Of a stretch of DNA of 64,000 nt, positions 26,375 to 35,470 are shown one piece after another. A program made the translations under genes and the position numbers. This DNA is from Vibrio owensii CAIM 1854 = LMG 25443. GTDB lineage: Bacteria > Pseudomonadota > Gammaproteobacteria > Enterobacterales > Vibrionaceae. The stretch is from positions 42,518-106,517 of the forward strand of contig NZ_JPRD01000012.1 in NCBI RefSeq assembly GCF_000817815.1, written 5' to 3'. How positions within the stretch are numbered: the first letter of the stretch is position 1; each line of letters starts with the position of its first letter. The notes below the pieces were generated by a model. That model saw nothing but the letters and a program-made list of their open reading frames with translations. It was not told the origin of the DNA and did no database searches.

Positions 26375-27265
26375 TTAACCTTTCACACCACCAGCCGTTA
26401 GACCACCAACAAGCCAGCGTTGCGCCAGTAAGAATACTGCTGTGATTGGCACTGCTGAAAGCACTGCTGCTGCCGCAAAGTCGCCCCACAAGTAGTTCTG
26501 AGGGTACAAGTACTGCTGCATACCAACCGCAAGAGTGTACGAGTTTACATCAGATAGCAGTAGTGATGCTACCGGAACTTCGCCTATCACCATGATAAAT
26601 GACAAGATAAACACTACCGCTAAAATTGGCACTGACAGTGGAAGTAGTACCAGACGGAATGCTTGCCAAGGCGTTGCACCATCAAGCGCTGCTGCTTCTT
26701 CTAATGAAGAGTCGATACTTTCAAAGTAGCCTTTGATTGTCCATACGTGAAGCGCAATACCACCTAAGTAAGCGAAGATCAAACCACCGTGCGTGTTCAA
26801 ACCTAGGAACGGAATGTACTGACCTAGCTTGTCAAATAATGCGTATAGGGCAACCAATGCCAATACTGCTGGGAACATTTGGAAGATCATCATCGCTTTC
26901 AGGATAGTGTTCTTACCTTTGAACTTCATACGAGCAAACGCATAAGCTGATGTTGTCGATAGCGCCACAATCAAGATAGCTGAGATTCCGCCAACTTTTA
27001 CTGAGTTCCACAACCAAGTCATGACTGGGAATGGAGGTGGTGTAACTGAACCATCTGCGTTTGTAACTGATATGCCTAGCGCCAGTTTCCAGTGGTCTAG
27101 CGTTGGGTTGTCTGGGATAAGGCTACCCGTTGCAAAGTTACCTTCACGGAATGAGATCGCAATGATCATCAACAGTGGGAAGATAATCAGCGCTAGGAAC
27201 GCCCACATTGCGATATGTGTAGCCCAAACACGATATTTTAATGACTTGCCTTGTACCATTGCCAT
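26375..27265 (-). CDS. malG: maltose/maltodextrin ABC transporter permease MalG
   Basis: A 296-residue inner-membrane permease with six predicted helices. The EAA loop that contacts MalK reads [20 protein letters not shown] (about residues 189-208). A periplasmic loop carries [17 protein letters not shown], typical of MalG. The C terminus ends [12 protein letters not shown], as in E. coli MalG, where the tail contacts the substrate-binding protein or cavity. It lies 12 nt after malF in the malE-malF-malG operon; its 3' region likely gives rise to an sRNA. Confidence 0.95.
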   Translation of the reverse strand: MAMVQGKSLKYRVWATHIAMWAFLALIIFPLLMIIAISFREGNFATGSLIPDNPTLDHWKLALGISVTNADGSVTPPPFPVMTWLWNSVKVGGISAILIVALSTTSAYAFARMKFKGKNTILKAMMIFQMFPAVLALVALYALFDKLGQYIPFLGLNTHGGLIFAYLGGIALHVWTIKGYFESIDSSLEEAAALDGATPWQAFRLVLLPLSVPILAVVFILSFIMVIGEVPVASLLLSDVNSYTLAVGMQQYLYPQNYLWGDFAAAAVLSAVPITAVFLLAQRWLVGGLTAGGVKG

Positions 27266-27277
27266 TGTTCTGTCTCC

Positions 27278-28852
27278 TTAATCCTGAGCTACTTTAGTAA
27301 CACGTAGGTTCAATAGTGCTAGTGCGCCAACCAATAGGAAGATAAGCGTTGCAACTGCACTTGCTAGACCGAAGTCTTGACCACCAGCACCTTCAAATGC
27401 GATGCGGTACGTGTAGCTTACAAGTAAGTCCGTGTAACCTGCTGGCTCTGATGTGCCAATCATGTTTGGACCACCACCCGTCAATAGCTGGATAAGTACA
27501 AAGTTGTTGAAGTTAAACGCGAAGCTAGCAATCAACAGTGGCGTTAATGGTTTCAGCATCATCGGCAATGTAATGCGAGTGAAGTTCGTGATGAAGTTTG
27601 CGCCATCAATAGCCGATGCTTCGTACAGATCTTCAGGAATAGCTTTCAGTAACCCCATACAAAGAATCATCATGTAAGGGAAACCCAACCAAGTGTTAAC
27701 CACTAGGATCATGGTTTTCGCCATGAATGGGTCTGAGAACCACGCAGGGCTAATACCAAACAGCCCTTCCAACAACATGTTGATCTCACCAAAGCTCTGG
27801 TTGAAGAGACCTTTGAAGATCAAGATAGAGATAAACGCTGGTACCGCATACGGAAGAATAAGCAGTAATCGGTAAACAGAGCGGCCTTTCAAGGCTTCCC
27901 ACTGAACGACACTTGCAAGTACCAAACCGATAACCAGTGTACAAACAACGGTCAACGCAGAGAAAACAATCGTCCAGATAAAGATGCTGATGAACGGTTC
28001 TTTAATGCCATCATCCTTCCAAACACGTTCAAAGTTGTGCGTACCGATGTTTACCACGAAACCTGGAGAAACCGTGTTACCAACAAACTGACCATTTTCG
28101 TCTACTGGTTGGTAGTAGCCCACATCCATATTAGGACGTAGTGTCTCTTGAGTACGATTGTTGTATAGCGTCTCACCATCGTCTTGCAGCGTGTAAAGAG
28201 GAACAACTGCCGCAAACTTACGAAGACCGCTCATACGGATGTCATCGCCGTTCGGCATGTGTAAATCAACGCCACTCAGAGCACTGCGGTTTTTAACGAT
28301 CGTTTTAATCGGTTCTTTATCGCCTGTCGCTTCTGTGATTGGTGTTAAGTCTAAATCCGTTGCAGAGAAACCTTGCAATTCAAAGGTTGGTGTTGCTAAA
28401 AGCGCTTCACCTTTCTTCACTACAATTTGGTGACCCTGCTCAGTTTTGTACAGAGTGAACGGGTAGCTGTCGCCACTTTGGTACGTTCTGTCCATCAAAA
28501 CGGTCTGCGCACGGTCAAAAGAGAGTTGGTTTTTTGCGCTGTAGTTAGTGAATGCAAGACCTATGGTATAAGCCAAAGGGAAAAGGATGAATAAGATCAT
28601 CCCCGCAATACCTGGGTAGATATAGCGATGAGCGTAGGTCTTTTTACTACCAAAAATAAATAGCGCTAAAGCGGTAAGAATGAGCGTAAGGAGTGCAAAC
28701 GCAATCTCACCACGAGAATACATAAGGATTGTTGCGTAGCCATTGATAATGCCGACTGTGCCCAATAGTGCCCACTTGATAAACACTTTTTTGCTGCTCG
28801 GAAGGCTGGCGTCTGGTGCTGTCATAGCATTTGTACCTTGAACTGACTGCAT
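27278..28852 (-). CDS. malF: maltose/maltodextrin ABC transporter permease MalF
   Basis: A 524-residue permease. An N-terminal group of helices (ALLGTVGIINGYATILMYSR and GIAGMILFILFPLAYTIGLA) is followed by the large periplasmic P2 loop (about residues 130-275) that is characteristic of MalF, and then by five helices. The EAA loop is DLYEASAIDGANFITNFTRI. With MalG it forms the translocation pore for maltose and maltodextrins. It follows malE by about 80 nt. A second ATG nine codons in (MTAPDAS) could be the true start. Confidence 0.95.
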   Translation of the reverse strand: MQSVQGTNAMTAPDASLPSSKKVFIKWALLGTVGIINGYATILMYSRGEIAFALLTLILTALALFIFGSKKTYAHRYIYPGIAGMILFILFPLAYTIGLAFTNYSAKNQLSFDRAQTVLMDRTYQSGDSYPFTLYKTEQGHQIVVKKGEALLATPTFELQGFSATDLDLTPITEATGDKEPIKTIVKNRSALSGVDLHMPNGDDIRMSGLRKFAAVVPLYTLQDDGETLYNNRTQETLRPNMDVGYYQPVDENGQFVGNTVSPGFVVNIGTHNFERVWKDDGIKEPFISIFIWTIVFSALTVVCTLVIGLVLASVVQWEALKGRSVYRLLLILPYAVPAFISILIFKGLFNQSFGEINMLLEGLFGISPAWFSDPFMAKTMILVVNTWLGFPYMMILCMGLLKAIPEDLYEASAIDGANFITNFTRITLPMMLKPLTPLLIASFAFNFNNFVLIQLLTGGGPNMIGTSEPAGYTDLLVSYTYRIAFEGAGGQDFGLASAVATLIFLLVGALALLNLRVTKVAQD

Positions 28853-28931
28853 AGGGAACCTGCTAGCGAATATAGGATAAAAATAGAAAAGTAAGGAGGA
28901 GTTGCCCCCTCCTTAAAAGGGTATTACTGAA

Positions 28932-30110
28932 TTATTTAGTCATTTGTTTTTCTGCATCTGCTAGTGCAGCATCTACAGTTTGACGACCGTCAACAACGTT
29001 GATGATAGCGTTCTTAGCAGCACCCCAGAATGCGTTCATTTGTGGGATGTTTGGCATGATTTCACCGTTCATCGCATTGTCCATTGTTGCAGCAATACGA
29101 GTATCTGAATCTAGCTCTTTTTGGAATGAGTTTAGAGCAACCGCACCAAGTGGCTTATCGTTGTTAACCATACGTAGACCGTCGTTAGTTAGTAGGTAGT
29201 TCTCGATGAACTCTACTGCTAGGTCTTTGTTAGGTGATGCAGTGCTGATACCAGCAGTTAGAACACCAACGAATGGCTTAGAAGATTGACCTTGGAACTT
29301 AGGTAGCGTTGTTACGCCGTAGTTCACACCAGACTTCTCGATGTTGCCCCATGACCATGGGCCGTTGATAGTCATCGCCGCAGTGCCTTGGTTGAACGCA
29401 GACTCAGATACTGAGTAGTCCATATCTGCAGAGATAACGCCTTTGTCTACAAGGCCTTTCACGAAGTTCATTGCGTCTTTCACGCCTTCGTTCGCGATAC
29501 CAGCATCTTTAACATCGTAACCAGCTGAAGTGTACTTGAATGCGTAACCACCATCAGCAGCCATTAGTGGCCATGTGAAGTACGGTTCTTTTAGGTTCCA
29601 CATAATTGCAGACTTACCGTCTTTCTTAAGTTTTGCGTCTAGCGCAGCAACTTCTTCCCAAGTCTTAGGTGGGTTTGGAACTAGATCTTTGTTGTAGATA
29701 AGAGATAGAGACTCAACCGCTACAGGGTAGCCGATCAATTTGCCGTCGTAACGTACTGCATCCCAAGCGAAATCAACGATACCTTCTTGAACCTCTTTAG
29801 AAGGTTTGACTTCAGCAAGTAGACCAGCTTCTGCATAACCACCGAAACGATCGTGTGCCCAGAATACGATATCAGGACCATCACCTGTCGCTGCAGTTTG
29901 AGGGAACTTATCTTGTAGGCCGTCTGGGTGAGCCACTGTTACTTTGATACCAGTGTCTTCTTCAAACTTCTTACCAACCTCTGCAAGACCGTTGTAGCCT
30001 TTATCACCGTTGATCCAGATAGTAAGTTGTCCTTCTTCGATGGCAGCGTTTGCACCGAAAGAGCCCAGAGCAACAAGAGTACCTAGTGCTGCAGCGCTTA
30101 ATTTTTTCAT
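28932..30110 (-). CDS. malE: maltose/maltodextrin-binding protein MalE
   Basis: The periplasmic binding protein of the MalFGK importer, 392 residues. The start at 30110 gives a proper signal peptide ([20 protein letters not shown]) cleaved near NAAIEEG; the longer open frame to 30263 is not needed. Mature motifs match Mal[56 protein letters not shown] and [18 protein letters not shown]. It is the first gene of malE-malF-malG, divergent from malK across a region with MalT-like boxes. Confidence 0.96.
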   Translation of the reverse strand: MKKLSAAALGTLVALGSFGANAAIEEGQLTIWINGDKGYNGLAEVGKKFEEDTGIKVTVAHPDGLQDKFPQTAATGDGPDIVFWAHDRFGGYAEAGLLAEVKPSKEVQEGIVDFAWDAVRYDGKLIGYPVAVESLSLIYNKDLVPNPPKTWEEVAALDAKLKKDGKSAIMWNLKEPYFTWPLMAADGGYAFKYTSAGYDVKDAGIANEGVKDAMNFVKGLVDKGVISADMDYSVSESAFNQGTAAMTINGPWSWGNIEKSGVNYGVTTLPKFQGQSSKPFVGVLTAGISTASPNKDLAVEFIENYLLTNDGLRMVNNDKPLGAVALNSFQKELDSDTRIAATMDNAMNGEIMPNIPQMNAFWGAAKNAIINVVDGRQTVDAALADAEKQMTK

Positions 30111-30200
30111 GTTCGTATCCTTTTTATATTTTTGATGTAGGGCTAGTCCATTGAGGTTCAGCCGTATTTCGACATATATCATCTGAAATAATCCCATATG

Positions 30201-30418
30201 TCTCATCCTCCTAATCCCTACGCCCTTGCAATTATGACGTATTTTCGTGATCTGAATCGCCAAGGGTTAGAGACTCAAATCACAAAATGAATACTTCCTG
30301 TGATCGATTTCAACTTTAGGTCACGCAATAATGTGACTTCCGCCCAACTCCACCTCTACTCCTACTTTTTGCCTCCTCCCTGCCTACTCCCCCTACAATT
30401 ATTTCGATTAGGAGGATG
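30201..30418. promoter_or_regulatory. MalT-like boxes between malE and malK
   Basis: The 669-nt malE-malK gap contains, on the minus strand facing malE, AGGGAGGAGG (30381-30372) and GGGGAGTAGG (30392-30383), each matching 9 of 10 positions of the MalT box and repeated at an 11-bp interval. GAGGATGAGA (30210-30201) matches 8 of 10. In addition, CATCCTCCTAATC (30204-30216) has an exact reverse complement at 30406-30418. The array fits control of both divergent units by MalT; the exact sites need footprinting. Confidence 0.55.
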
Positions 30419-30423
30419 TAGCA

Positions 30424-30504
30424 GTGAACACAATCTTAGAAACTGCAGTCATCCAAGAGTGGATGGTAAGAACCCTTTCCCAGCAGTACCTACCCTATAG
30501 GTAA
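30424..30504 (+). CDS. possible 26-codon leader or small protein
   Basis: An open frame VNTILETAVIQEWMVRTLSQ followed by QYLPYR, starting with GTG at 30424 and ending with TAA at 30504. A perfect Shine-Dalgarno AGGAGG (30410-30415) lies eight bases upstream. That AGGAGG is also part of the 13-bp inverted repeat described for this region, so it may be a protein-binding site rather than a ribosome site. An intrinsic terminator follows at 30632. Translation is unproven. Confidence 0.3.
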   Translation: MNTILETAVIQEWMVRTLSQQYLPYR

Positions 30505-30631
30505 AAAAGATTTGCTGGTTTTTCATTGCCATACGAGTGGAATGTCATTATTGGTGTTGTTTGTGGTAATTATTTCACGGGGGAGACAACACGAATAATG
30601 TGGGGGAGAGAAACTCGTATTTGGCTATGGT

Positions 30632-30676
30632 GGGTAGTGCTCCAGTTCAGGACATTTGGAGTACTACCCTGTTTTT
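30632..30676 (+). terminator. intrinsic terminator upstream of malK
   Basis: GGGTAGTGCTCC at 30632-30643 pairs with GGAGTACTACCC at 30658-30669 (one G-T pair), followed by TGTTTTTC. It would end a rightward transcript that starts in the malE-malK gap, about 100 nt before malK, so it marks either a small RNA or an attenuated malK leader. Confidence 0.7.
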
Positions 30677-30779
30677 CTTACTAATCACAATAACTTACCG
30701 ATTCCTACTGTTACTGCTCGCTAGATAATTCATATAATGATGAGCGGTGAATAATAAAAATTGATCGAGGACGAGCTAC

Positions 30780-31898
30780 ATGGCGAGTGTCACGTTAAAA
30801 AATGTTTGTAAAGCGTATGGCGACGTACTGATTTCTAAGAACGTAGATCTGGAAATCCACGAAGGTGAATTCGTGGTTTTCGTAGGTCCATCAGGTTGTG
30901 GTAAATCTACCCTGCTACGTTGTATTGCCGGTCTTGAAGACATTACTTCAGGTGATTTGTATATTGGTGACCAGCGCATGAACGACGTAGAACCATCCAA
31001 ACGTGGTGTTGGTATGGTATTCCAGTCTTACGCTCTTTACCCACACCTAAACCTATATGACAACATGTCATTTGGTCTGAAACTGGCAAAAGCAGATAAA
31101 GCGGAAATGGACAAGCGCGTAGAACACGCTGCTGAAATCCTACAGCTTGGTCACCTGCTGGACCGTCAACCAAAAGCACTTTCTGGCGGTCAACGTCAAC
31201 GTGTTGCTATCGGTCGTACGTTAGTGTCTCAGCCAGACGTATTCCTTCTTGATGAACCACTATCAAACTTGGACGCGGCACTGCGTGTAAACATGCGTGC
31301 TCAAATCACGAAACTTCAGCGCCAACTTGGTTGTACCATGATCTACGTAACGCACGATCAGGTTGAAGCAATGACCATGGCAGACAAAATCGTTGTTCTA
31401 GACGGCGGTTACGTTTCGCAAGTTGGTAAGCCTCTTGAGCTTTACCACTACCCACAAAACCGTTTCGTAGCTGGTTTCATCGGCTCTCCAAAAATGAACT
31501 TCATGAGTGTATTCATTGAAGAAGTCGAAGCAGAGCGCGTAAAAGTACAACTTTCTAACGGTGTGTCGTTCTGGATTCCAGTCGATGGCACAACAGTTAA
31601 CCGTGGTGACCGTATGTCACTAGGTATTCGCCCTGAGCACTTAGTTCAAGCGGTTGAAGCTGACGCGACGATTCACGGTGAAGTGATGATCGTTGAAAAA
31701 CTAGGTAACGAAACTCAGGTTTACCTAAACCTAGAAGGCGCAGACGCTGACGTTATCTACCGTCAACCAGATACACTACCAGTTGAAACTGGTGACAAAC
31801 TTGAAATTGGTATCCCTGCGTATCGTTGTCATCTATTCCACAGCGATGGCCGTGCATGCCGCCGACTACACAAAGAAAACGGCGTAGATTTCGAGTAA
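30780..31898 (+). CDS. malK: maltose/maltodextrin ABC transporter ATPase MalK
   Basis: A 372-residue ATPase. Walker A GPSGCGKS is at residues 36-43, the signature [13 protein letters not shown] starts near 134, and Walker [17 protein letters not shown] follows. The C-terminal about 130 residues form the regulatory TOBE-type domain ([25 protein letters not shown]) that in E. coli binds MalT and IIA-Glc. It is divergent from malE-malF-malG and is followed by a terminator; no lamB follows it here. Confidence 0.96.
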   Translation: MASVTLKNVCKAYGDVLISKNVDLEIHEGEFVVFVGPSGCGKSTLLRCIAGLEDITSGDLYIGDQRMNDVEPSKRGVGMVFQSYALYPHLNLYDNMSFGLKLAKADKAEMDKRVEHAAEILQLGHLLDRQPKALSGGQRQRVAIGRTLVSQPDVFLLDEPLSNLDAALRVNMRAQITKLQRQLGCTMIYVTHDQVEAMTMADKIVVLDGGYVSQVGKPLELYHYPQNRFVAGFIGSPKMNFMSVFIEEVEAERVKVQLSNGVSFWIPVDGTTVNRGDRMSLGIRPEHLVQAVEADATIHGEVMIVEKLGNETQVYLNLEGADADVIYRQPDTLPVETGDKLEIGIPAYRCHLFHSDGRACRRLHKENGVDFE

Positions 31899-31924
31899 AA
31901 ACTCTTTCACCTTTGCTTGCTACC

Positions 31925-31952
31925 AATCCCTCTCATTCGAGAGGGATTTTTT
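31925..31952 (+). terminator. terminator after malK
   Basis: AATCCCTCTC pairs with GAGAGGGATT around ATTC and is followed by a T run. Confidence 0.9.
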
Positions 31953-32307
31953 ATCCCGCCACTAACGTATTATTTTTATTGAAGAGAAATAATACATTCG
32001 ACAAGCCTCCACATAAGCCTAAATTTTTATGGGAAATCCATCCATATAATACTTTTTCTCATTCCTACAGCCTAAGTACCAACTTTGTCTTAAACCTCCA
32101 AAGTCAGCCCATCCTCTAAATTTCATTCTTATTTCCACTTACCGAAATAACGTGAGTTTTTAAACTTATCTCGAAAATTATAAGAGCCTGAGTTTATAAC
32201 GTCGGAAGCAAGTCGTCTGAGTACTTCTCTGTCTATTCAAACACTAAATCAACACTATCGAGTTCGGTCGCTGAGGAAAGGTAACGTACCGAAAAGGAAA
32301 TTAGGAT
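31953..32307. other. promoter and leader region of the capsule operon
   Basis: About 355 nt, AT-rich at the left, with no gene. It must hold the promoter of the cps operon. AAAGGTAACGTACC at about 32276-32289 only partly resembles the RfaH ops element (GGTAGCGT core, one mismatch in eight), so RfaH control is uncertain. AAGGAAATTAGGAT supplies the ribosome site of the first gene. Confidence 0.5.
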
Positions 32308-33708
32308 ATGAAACATAAAGGACTTATTCGTTCTCATGAGGTGGAATTTGCATTTCTCTATCGCCTCACCGACCTTGCAGTCATCGTCTCATTCATGCTG
32401 TTTTTAATTCTGAATGACGCCAACACGTCGATTGAAAAGGACTACGTTATTCTGTCTTTCGTCAGCAGCGTGACTTTCTTCATCATTGCTGAAAGTGGCA
32501 AGCTCTACCGTTCTTGGCGAACCAGCTCATTCAAAGACCAAGTCTTCATTGTTTGTGTCTCATGGCTTGTGACATGCGCGTTCTTATTCATGGTTCTCTA
32601 TTTCTCGCACGTCCATACTCTTTTTGAACGTTATATTCTTGCGACTTGGCTATTGATTACGCCTGTACTTCTCCTCTCATGGCGCACACTCTTTCGAGTA
32701 GCGCTGGCTTACATGAGAAAGCTCGGATACAACACACGTACCGCAATCATCATAGGTCAAACACCTCATGGTCTCACCCTTGCCAATGAATTAAAGAATC
32801 ATGCTGAGCATGGAGTGTTGTTTGATGGTTTCTATGACGAGCGATCTAAAGAGCGTTTACCTGAGTCGGAGTACCCAATCAAAGGCAACGTCGGGCTAGC
32901 ACTTGAAAGAGCAAAGCGTGGCGAAGTCGATTACGTTTACATCGCGATGCCAATGCATGCGAATGAGCGTATTGCACTGTTTCTGAATCAGTTCTCGGAT
33001 ACTACTGCTAATACCTATCTCATCCCTGATTTCTTCACTTACAACTTACTGCATTCGCGCTGGGATCAAATCGGCCAAGTTCAAACCTTGAGTGTATTTG
33101 ATACGCCATTTGCAGGCATCTCATCATGGGTAAAAAGACTAGAAGACATCATCTTATCCAGCATCATCTTGCTACTTATCTCCCCAATTTTGCTCGCCAT
33201 TTCTATCGTCATAAAAGCGACCTCTAAAGGTCCGGTGATCTTCAAACAATTCCGCTACGGTTTGGATGGAAGAAAAATCGAGGTCTGGAAATTTCGCTCA
33301 ATGACCACGATGGAACAAGGCAGCGACGTAAAACAAGCCACCAAGAATGACCCACGTATCACGCCTTTCGGTGGGTTTCTTCGCCGAACGTCTCTTGATG
33401 AGTTACCGCAATTTATCAACGTTCTTCAAGGCACAATGTCCATCGTAGGCCCACGTCCTCATGCGGTTTCGCACAACGAGGAGTACCGTCAGATAGTCGA
33501 CCGATACATGCTTCGCCACAAAGTAAAACCGGGCATCACTGGCTGGGCTCAAATCAATGGCTATCGCGGTGAAACAGACACGCTCGACAAGATGGAAAAA
33601 CGCGTCGAGTTCGACTTGGACTACATCCATCACTGGTCAGTTTGGATGGACATCAAGATCATCTTTCTTACGATTTTCAAAGGGTTTACTGGTTCCAATG
33701 CGTACTAA
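32308..33708 (+). CDS. cpsA: polyprenyl-phosphate glycosylphosphotransferase starting the capsule repeat (CpsA-like)
   Basis: A 466-residue WcaJ/WbaP-type initiating transferase that puts the first sugar phosphate on undecaprenyl phosphate at the inner membrane. It has four N-terminal helices (about residues 15-125), a Rossmann-like linker domain (RTAIIIGQTPHGLTLANELK) and the C-terminal transferase domain with GPVIFKQFRYGLDGRKIEVW, RRTSLDELPQFINVLQGTMS, VGPRPHA and TGWAQINGYRGET. It heads an eleven-gene operon matching cpsA-K of V. parahaemolyticus as I recall it; the symbol rests on that position. Confidence 0.88.
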   Translation: MKHKGLIRSHEVEFAFLYRLTDLAVIVSFMLFLILNDANTSIEKDYVILSFVSSVTFFIIAESGKLYRSWRTSSFKDQVFIVCVSWLVTCAFLFMVLYFSHVHTLFERYILATWLLITPVLLLSWRTLFRVALAYMRKLGYNTRTAIIIGQTPHGLTLANELKNHAEHGVLFDGFYDERSKERLPESEYPIKGNVGLALERAKRGEVDYVYIAMPMHANERIALFLNQFSDTTANTYLIPDFFTYNLLHSRWDQIGQVQTLSVFDTPFAGISSWVKRLEDIILSSIILLLISPILLAISIVIKATSKGPVIFKQFRYGLDGRKIEVWKFRSMTTMEQGSDVKQATKNDPRITPFGGFLRRTSLDELPQFINVLQGTMSIVGPRPHAVSHNEEYRQIVDRYMLRHKVKPGITGWAQINGYRGETDTLDKMEKRVEFDLDYIHHWSVWMDIKIIFLTIFKGFTGSNAY

Positions 33709-34924
33709 GTTCATCAACATGACAAAAGCGGCCGGTTTTGTGTCGATTGCTTTGGCTTCGCTTTCTGCGAACGCTGACCCAATGGCGTATAAAACGGATT
33801 CTGGGATTGAGTTCATCCCGACCTTAGGCGTGTTCTACGAAGGTGATGACAACATCAACAAGGCCGATCGTGGAGAGAACATCGAATCAGTCAACATTTG
33901 GGGAGTAGAGCCCGCCCTGCTGGCTAAAATTGAACGTAATCAATATCGAGCAAATATCTTGTACAAGCTGAGTGCCGGTTTCTCTTCCGATGAGCAGAAT
34001 GATTACGACGACCACACCTTTCAATTTACCAACTTTTTCGAGTTCAACCACCGCAATCGTCTAGTGGTTGACTATCAGTTTCGGGCGCAGCATGAAGAAA
34101 AAGGGGAAGACTTTACCGAAGGGCAAGGCCGCTTATTAAACGAACCTGTTGAGTTTCATCGCAACGACGTGAAAACAAACTATGTATTTGGCTCTGAAGG
34201 CTCAAAAGGTAGGCTGGAATTGGGTGTTGGCTATCGAGACAAAACTTACCAAAACTACCGTGATGGCTTGCCGGGAAAACCTGACGCCAAGACCAAATAC
34301 AACGACTTTCGCGCCCCAAACGCGCACCTAGAGTTTTATCTTCGAGCAACACCAAGAACATATTGGTTGGTTGGTACTCAACAAATGACCACCGATTACC
34401 TTTCAGACAATCCTTCAGTGCCATCAAAAGACAGTTACTCTGGTTTCTACTACACCGGTGCACAGTGGGAAGTCACAGGGAAAACCAAAGGTATCGCCCG
34501 TTTAGGTTATCAAATTAAAGACTTTGACAGTCATCAACGCGAGACCTTTAACGGCTTCAGTTGGGACATAGGTTTAGAGTGGCTACCTCAAGAGCACTCG
34601 TTGATTACGCTCAAAACCACTCAAGCCGCAGTGAGCCCAGATCAAGATGGTGATTACGACTTACAAACTCGCTATCAGTTAAACCTCAAGCACGATTGGA
34701 ATAGTTATCTCACGACACGCTTAGGTGCGCTTTATCAAGAGGATGACTATACCGGTGTCACTCGTAAAGAAGAACGCTATGCCCTCTCTGCCGGGCTCGA
34801 TTACCAAATCAAACGATGGGTTTTACTTCAAGCAGATTGGCGCTACCAAGATAAGAGCTCCAACTGGCAAGGCTACAGCTTTGACCAAAACGTTTGGTCT
34901 CTCAGTGCTCGATTCTCTTTGTAA
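33698..34924 (+). CDS. outer-membrane beta-barrel protein of the capsule operon
   Basis: A 408-residue protein starting at 33698 within the end of the previous gene (11-nt overlap). The signal peptide is MRTKFINMTKAAGFVSIALA with cleavage near SANA-DPM; an ATG at 33719 is an alternative start. The mature part consists of alternating, aromatic-rich strands, such as LELGVGYRDKTYQNY and LQADWRYQDKSSNWQGY, and ends LSARFSL, as in outer-membrane barrels. It resembles the BBP2-type barrels found in exopolysaccharide operons and is probably a surface or export component. Confidence 0.75.
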   Translation: MRTKFINMTKAAGFVSIALASLSANADPMAYKTDSGIEFIPTLGVFYEGDDNINKADRGENIESVNIWGVEPALLAKIERNQYRANILYKLSAGFSSDEQNDYDDHTFQFTNFFEFNHRNRLVVDYQFRAQHEEKGEDFTEGQGRLLNEPVEFHRNDVKTNYVFGSEGSKGRLELGVGYRDKTYQNYRDGLPGKPDAKTKYNDFRAPNAHLEFYLRATPRTYWLVGTQQMTTDYLSDNPSVPSKDSYSGFYYTGAQWEVTGKTKGIARLGYQIKDFDSHQRETFNGFSWDIGLEWLPQEHSLITLKTTQAAVSPDQDGDYDLQTRYQLNLKHDWNSYLTTRLGALYQEDDYTGVTRKEERYALSAGLDYQIKRWVLLQADWRYQDKSSNWQGYSFDQNVWSLSARFSL

Positions 34925-34936
34925 CAAGGAATGTGA

Positions 34937-35470
34937 ATGAACTTACTAGCAACGTTATTTGGCTTGGTACTTGTGCTTCTTAGCACACCTTCTTTTGCCA
35001 GTGCCAATGAGCAAGATTACTTACTCGACACTGGTGACACCATCTCGGTTCAAGTCTACGGCGAGGAAGATCTTTCTATAAAGAACATCCTGATTACTTC
35101 CGACGGCTATTTTGATTACCCATACCTTGGACGCATCAAGGCCATCAACAAAACTCCTAAACAGCTTAAATACGAAATAGAAACGGGATTAAAAGGCGAC
35201 TACCTGATAAACCCAAAGGTAATGGTAACCATCAATAGTTTTCGACTTTTCTACGTCAATGGCGAAGTGAGAAAACCTGGGGGATTTGAATATCAACCCG
35301 GTTTAACCATAGAGAAAGCTATCGCCCTTGCCGGTGGCTTAACCGATAGAGCCTCTCGCAAAAGCATTAACTTAACCCAACACAACACGGGTAAAACCGT
35401 GGAAAGCGTCAGCATGCAGCGCTCTGTAGAACCTGGCGACATTGTATTTATCGATCAGAGCTTCTTCTAA
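34937..35470 (+). CDS. polysaccharide export protein (Wza-like, short)
   Basis: A 177-residue periplasmic or outer-membrane export protein with a signal peptide (MNLLATLFGLVLVLLSTPSF), then the Poly_export domain (YLLDTGDTISVQVYGEEDLS and VTSDGYFDYPYLGRIKA) and a SLBB-like domain (INSFRLFYVNGEVRKPGGFE). It is half the length of Wza and has no lipobox Cys after the signal peptide, so it is not a typical lipoprotein with a membrane-spanning C-terminal helix. The outer-membrane step may use the barrel encoded just upstream. It overlaps the next gene by one base (TAATG). Confidence 0.85.
   Translation: MNLLATLFGLVLVLLSTPSFASANEQDYLLDTGDTISVQVYGEEDLSIKNILITSDGYFDYPYLGRIKAINKTPKQLKYEIETGLKGDYLINPKVMVTINSFRLFYVNGEVRKPGGFEYQPGLTIEKAIALAGGLTDRASRKSINLTQHNTGKTVESVSMQRSVEPGDIVFIDQSFF

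Noticed and set aside
32270..32295. RfaH ops / JUMPstart element before the capsule operon
   Set aside because: Only a GGTAACGT core resembles ops and the JUMPstart context is missing.
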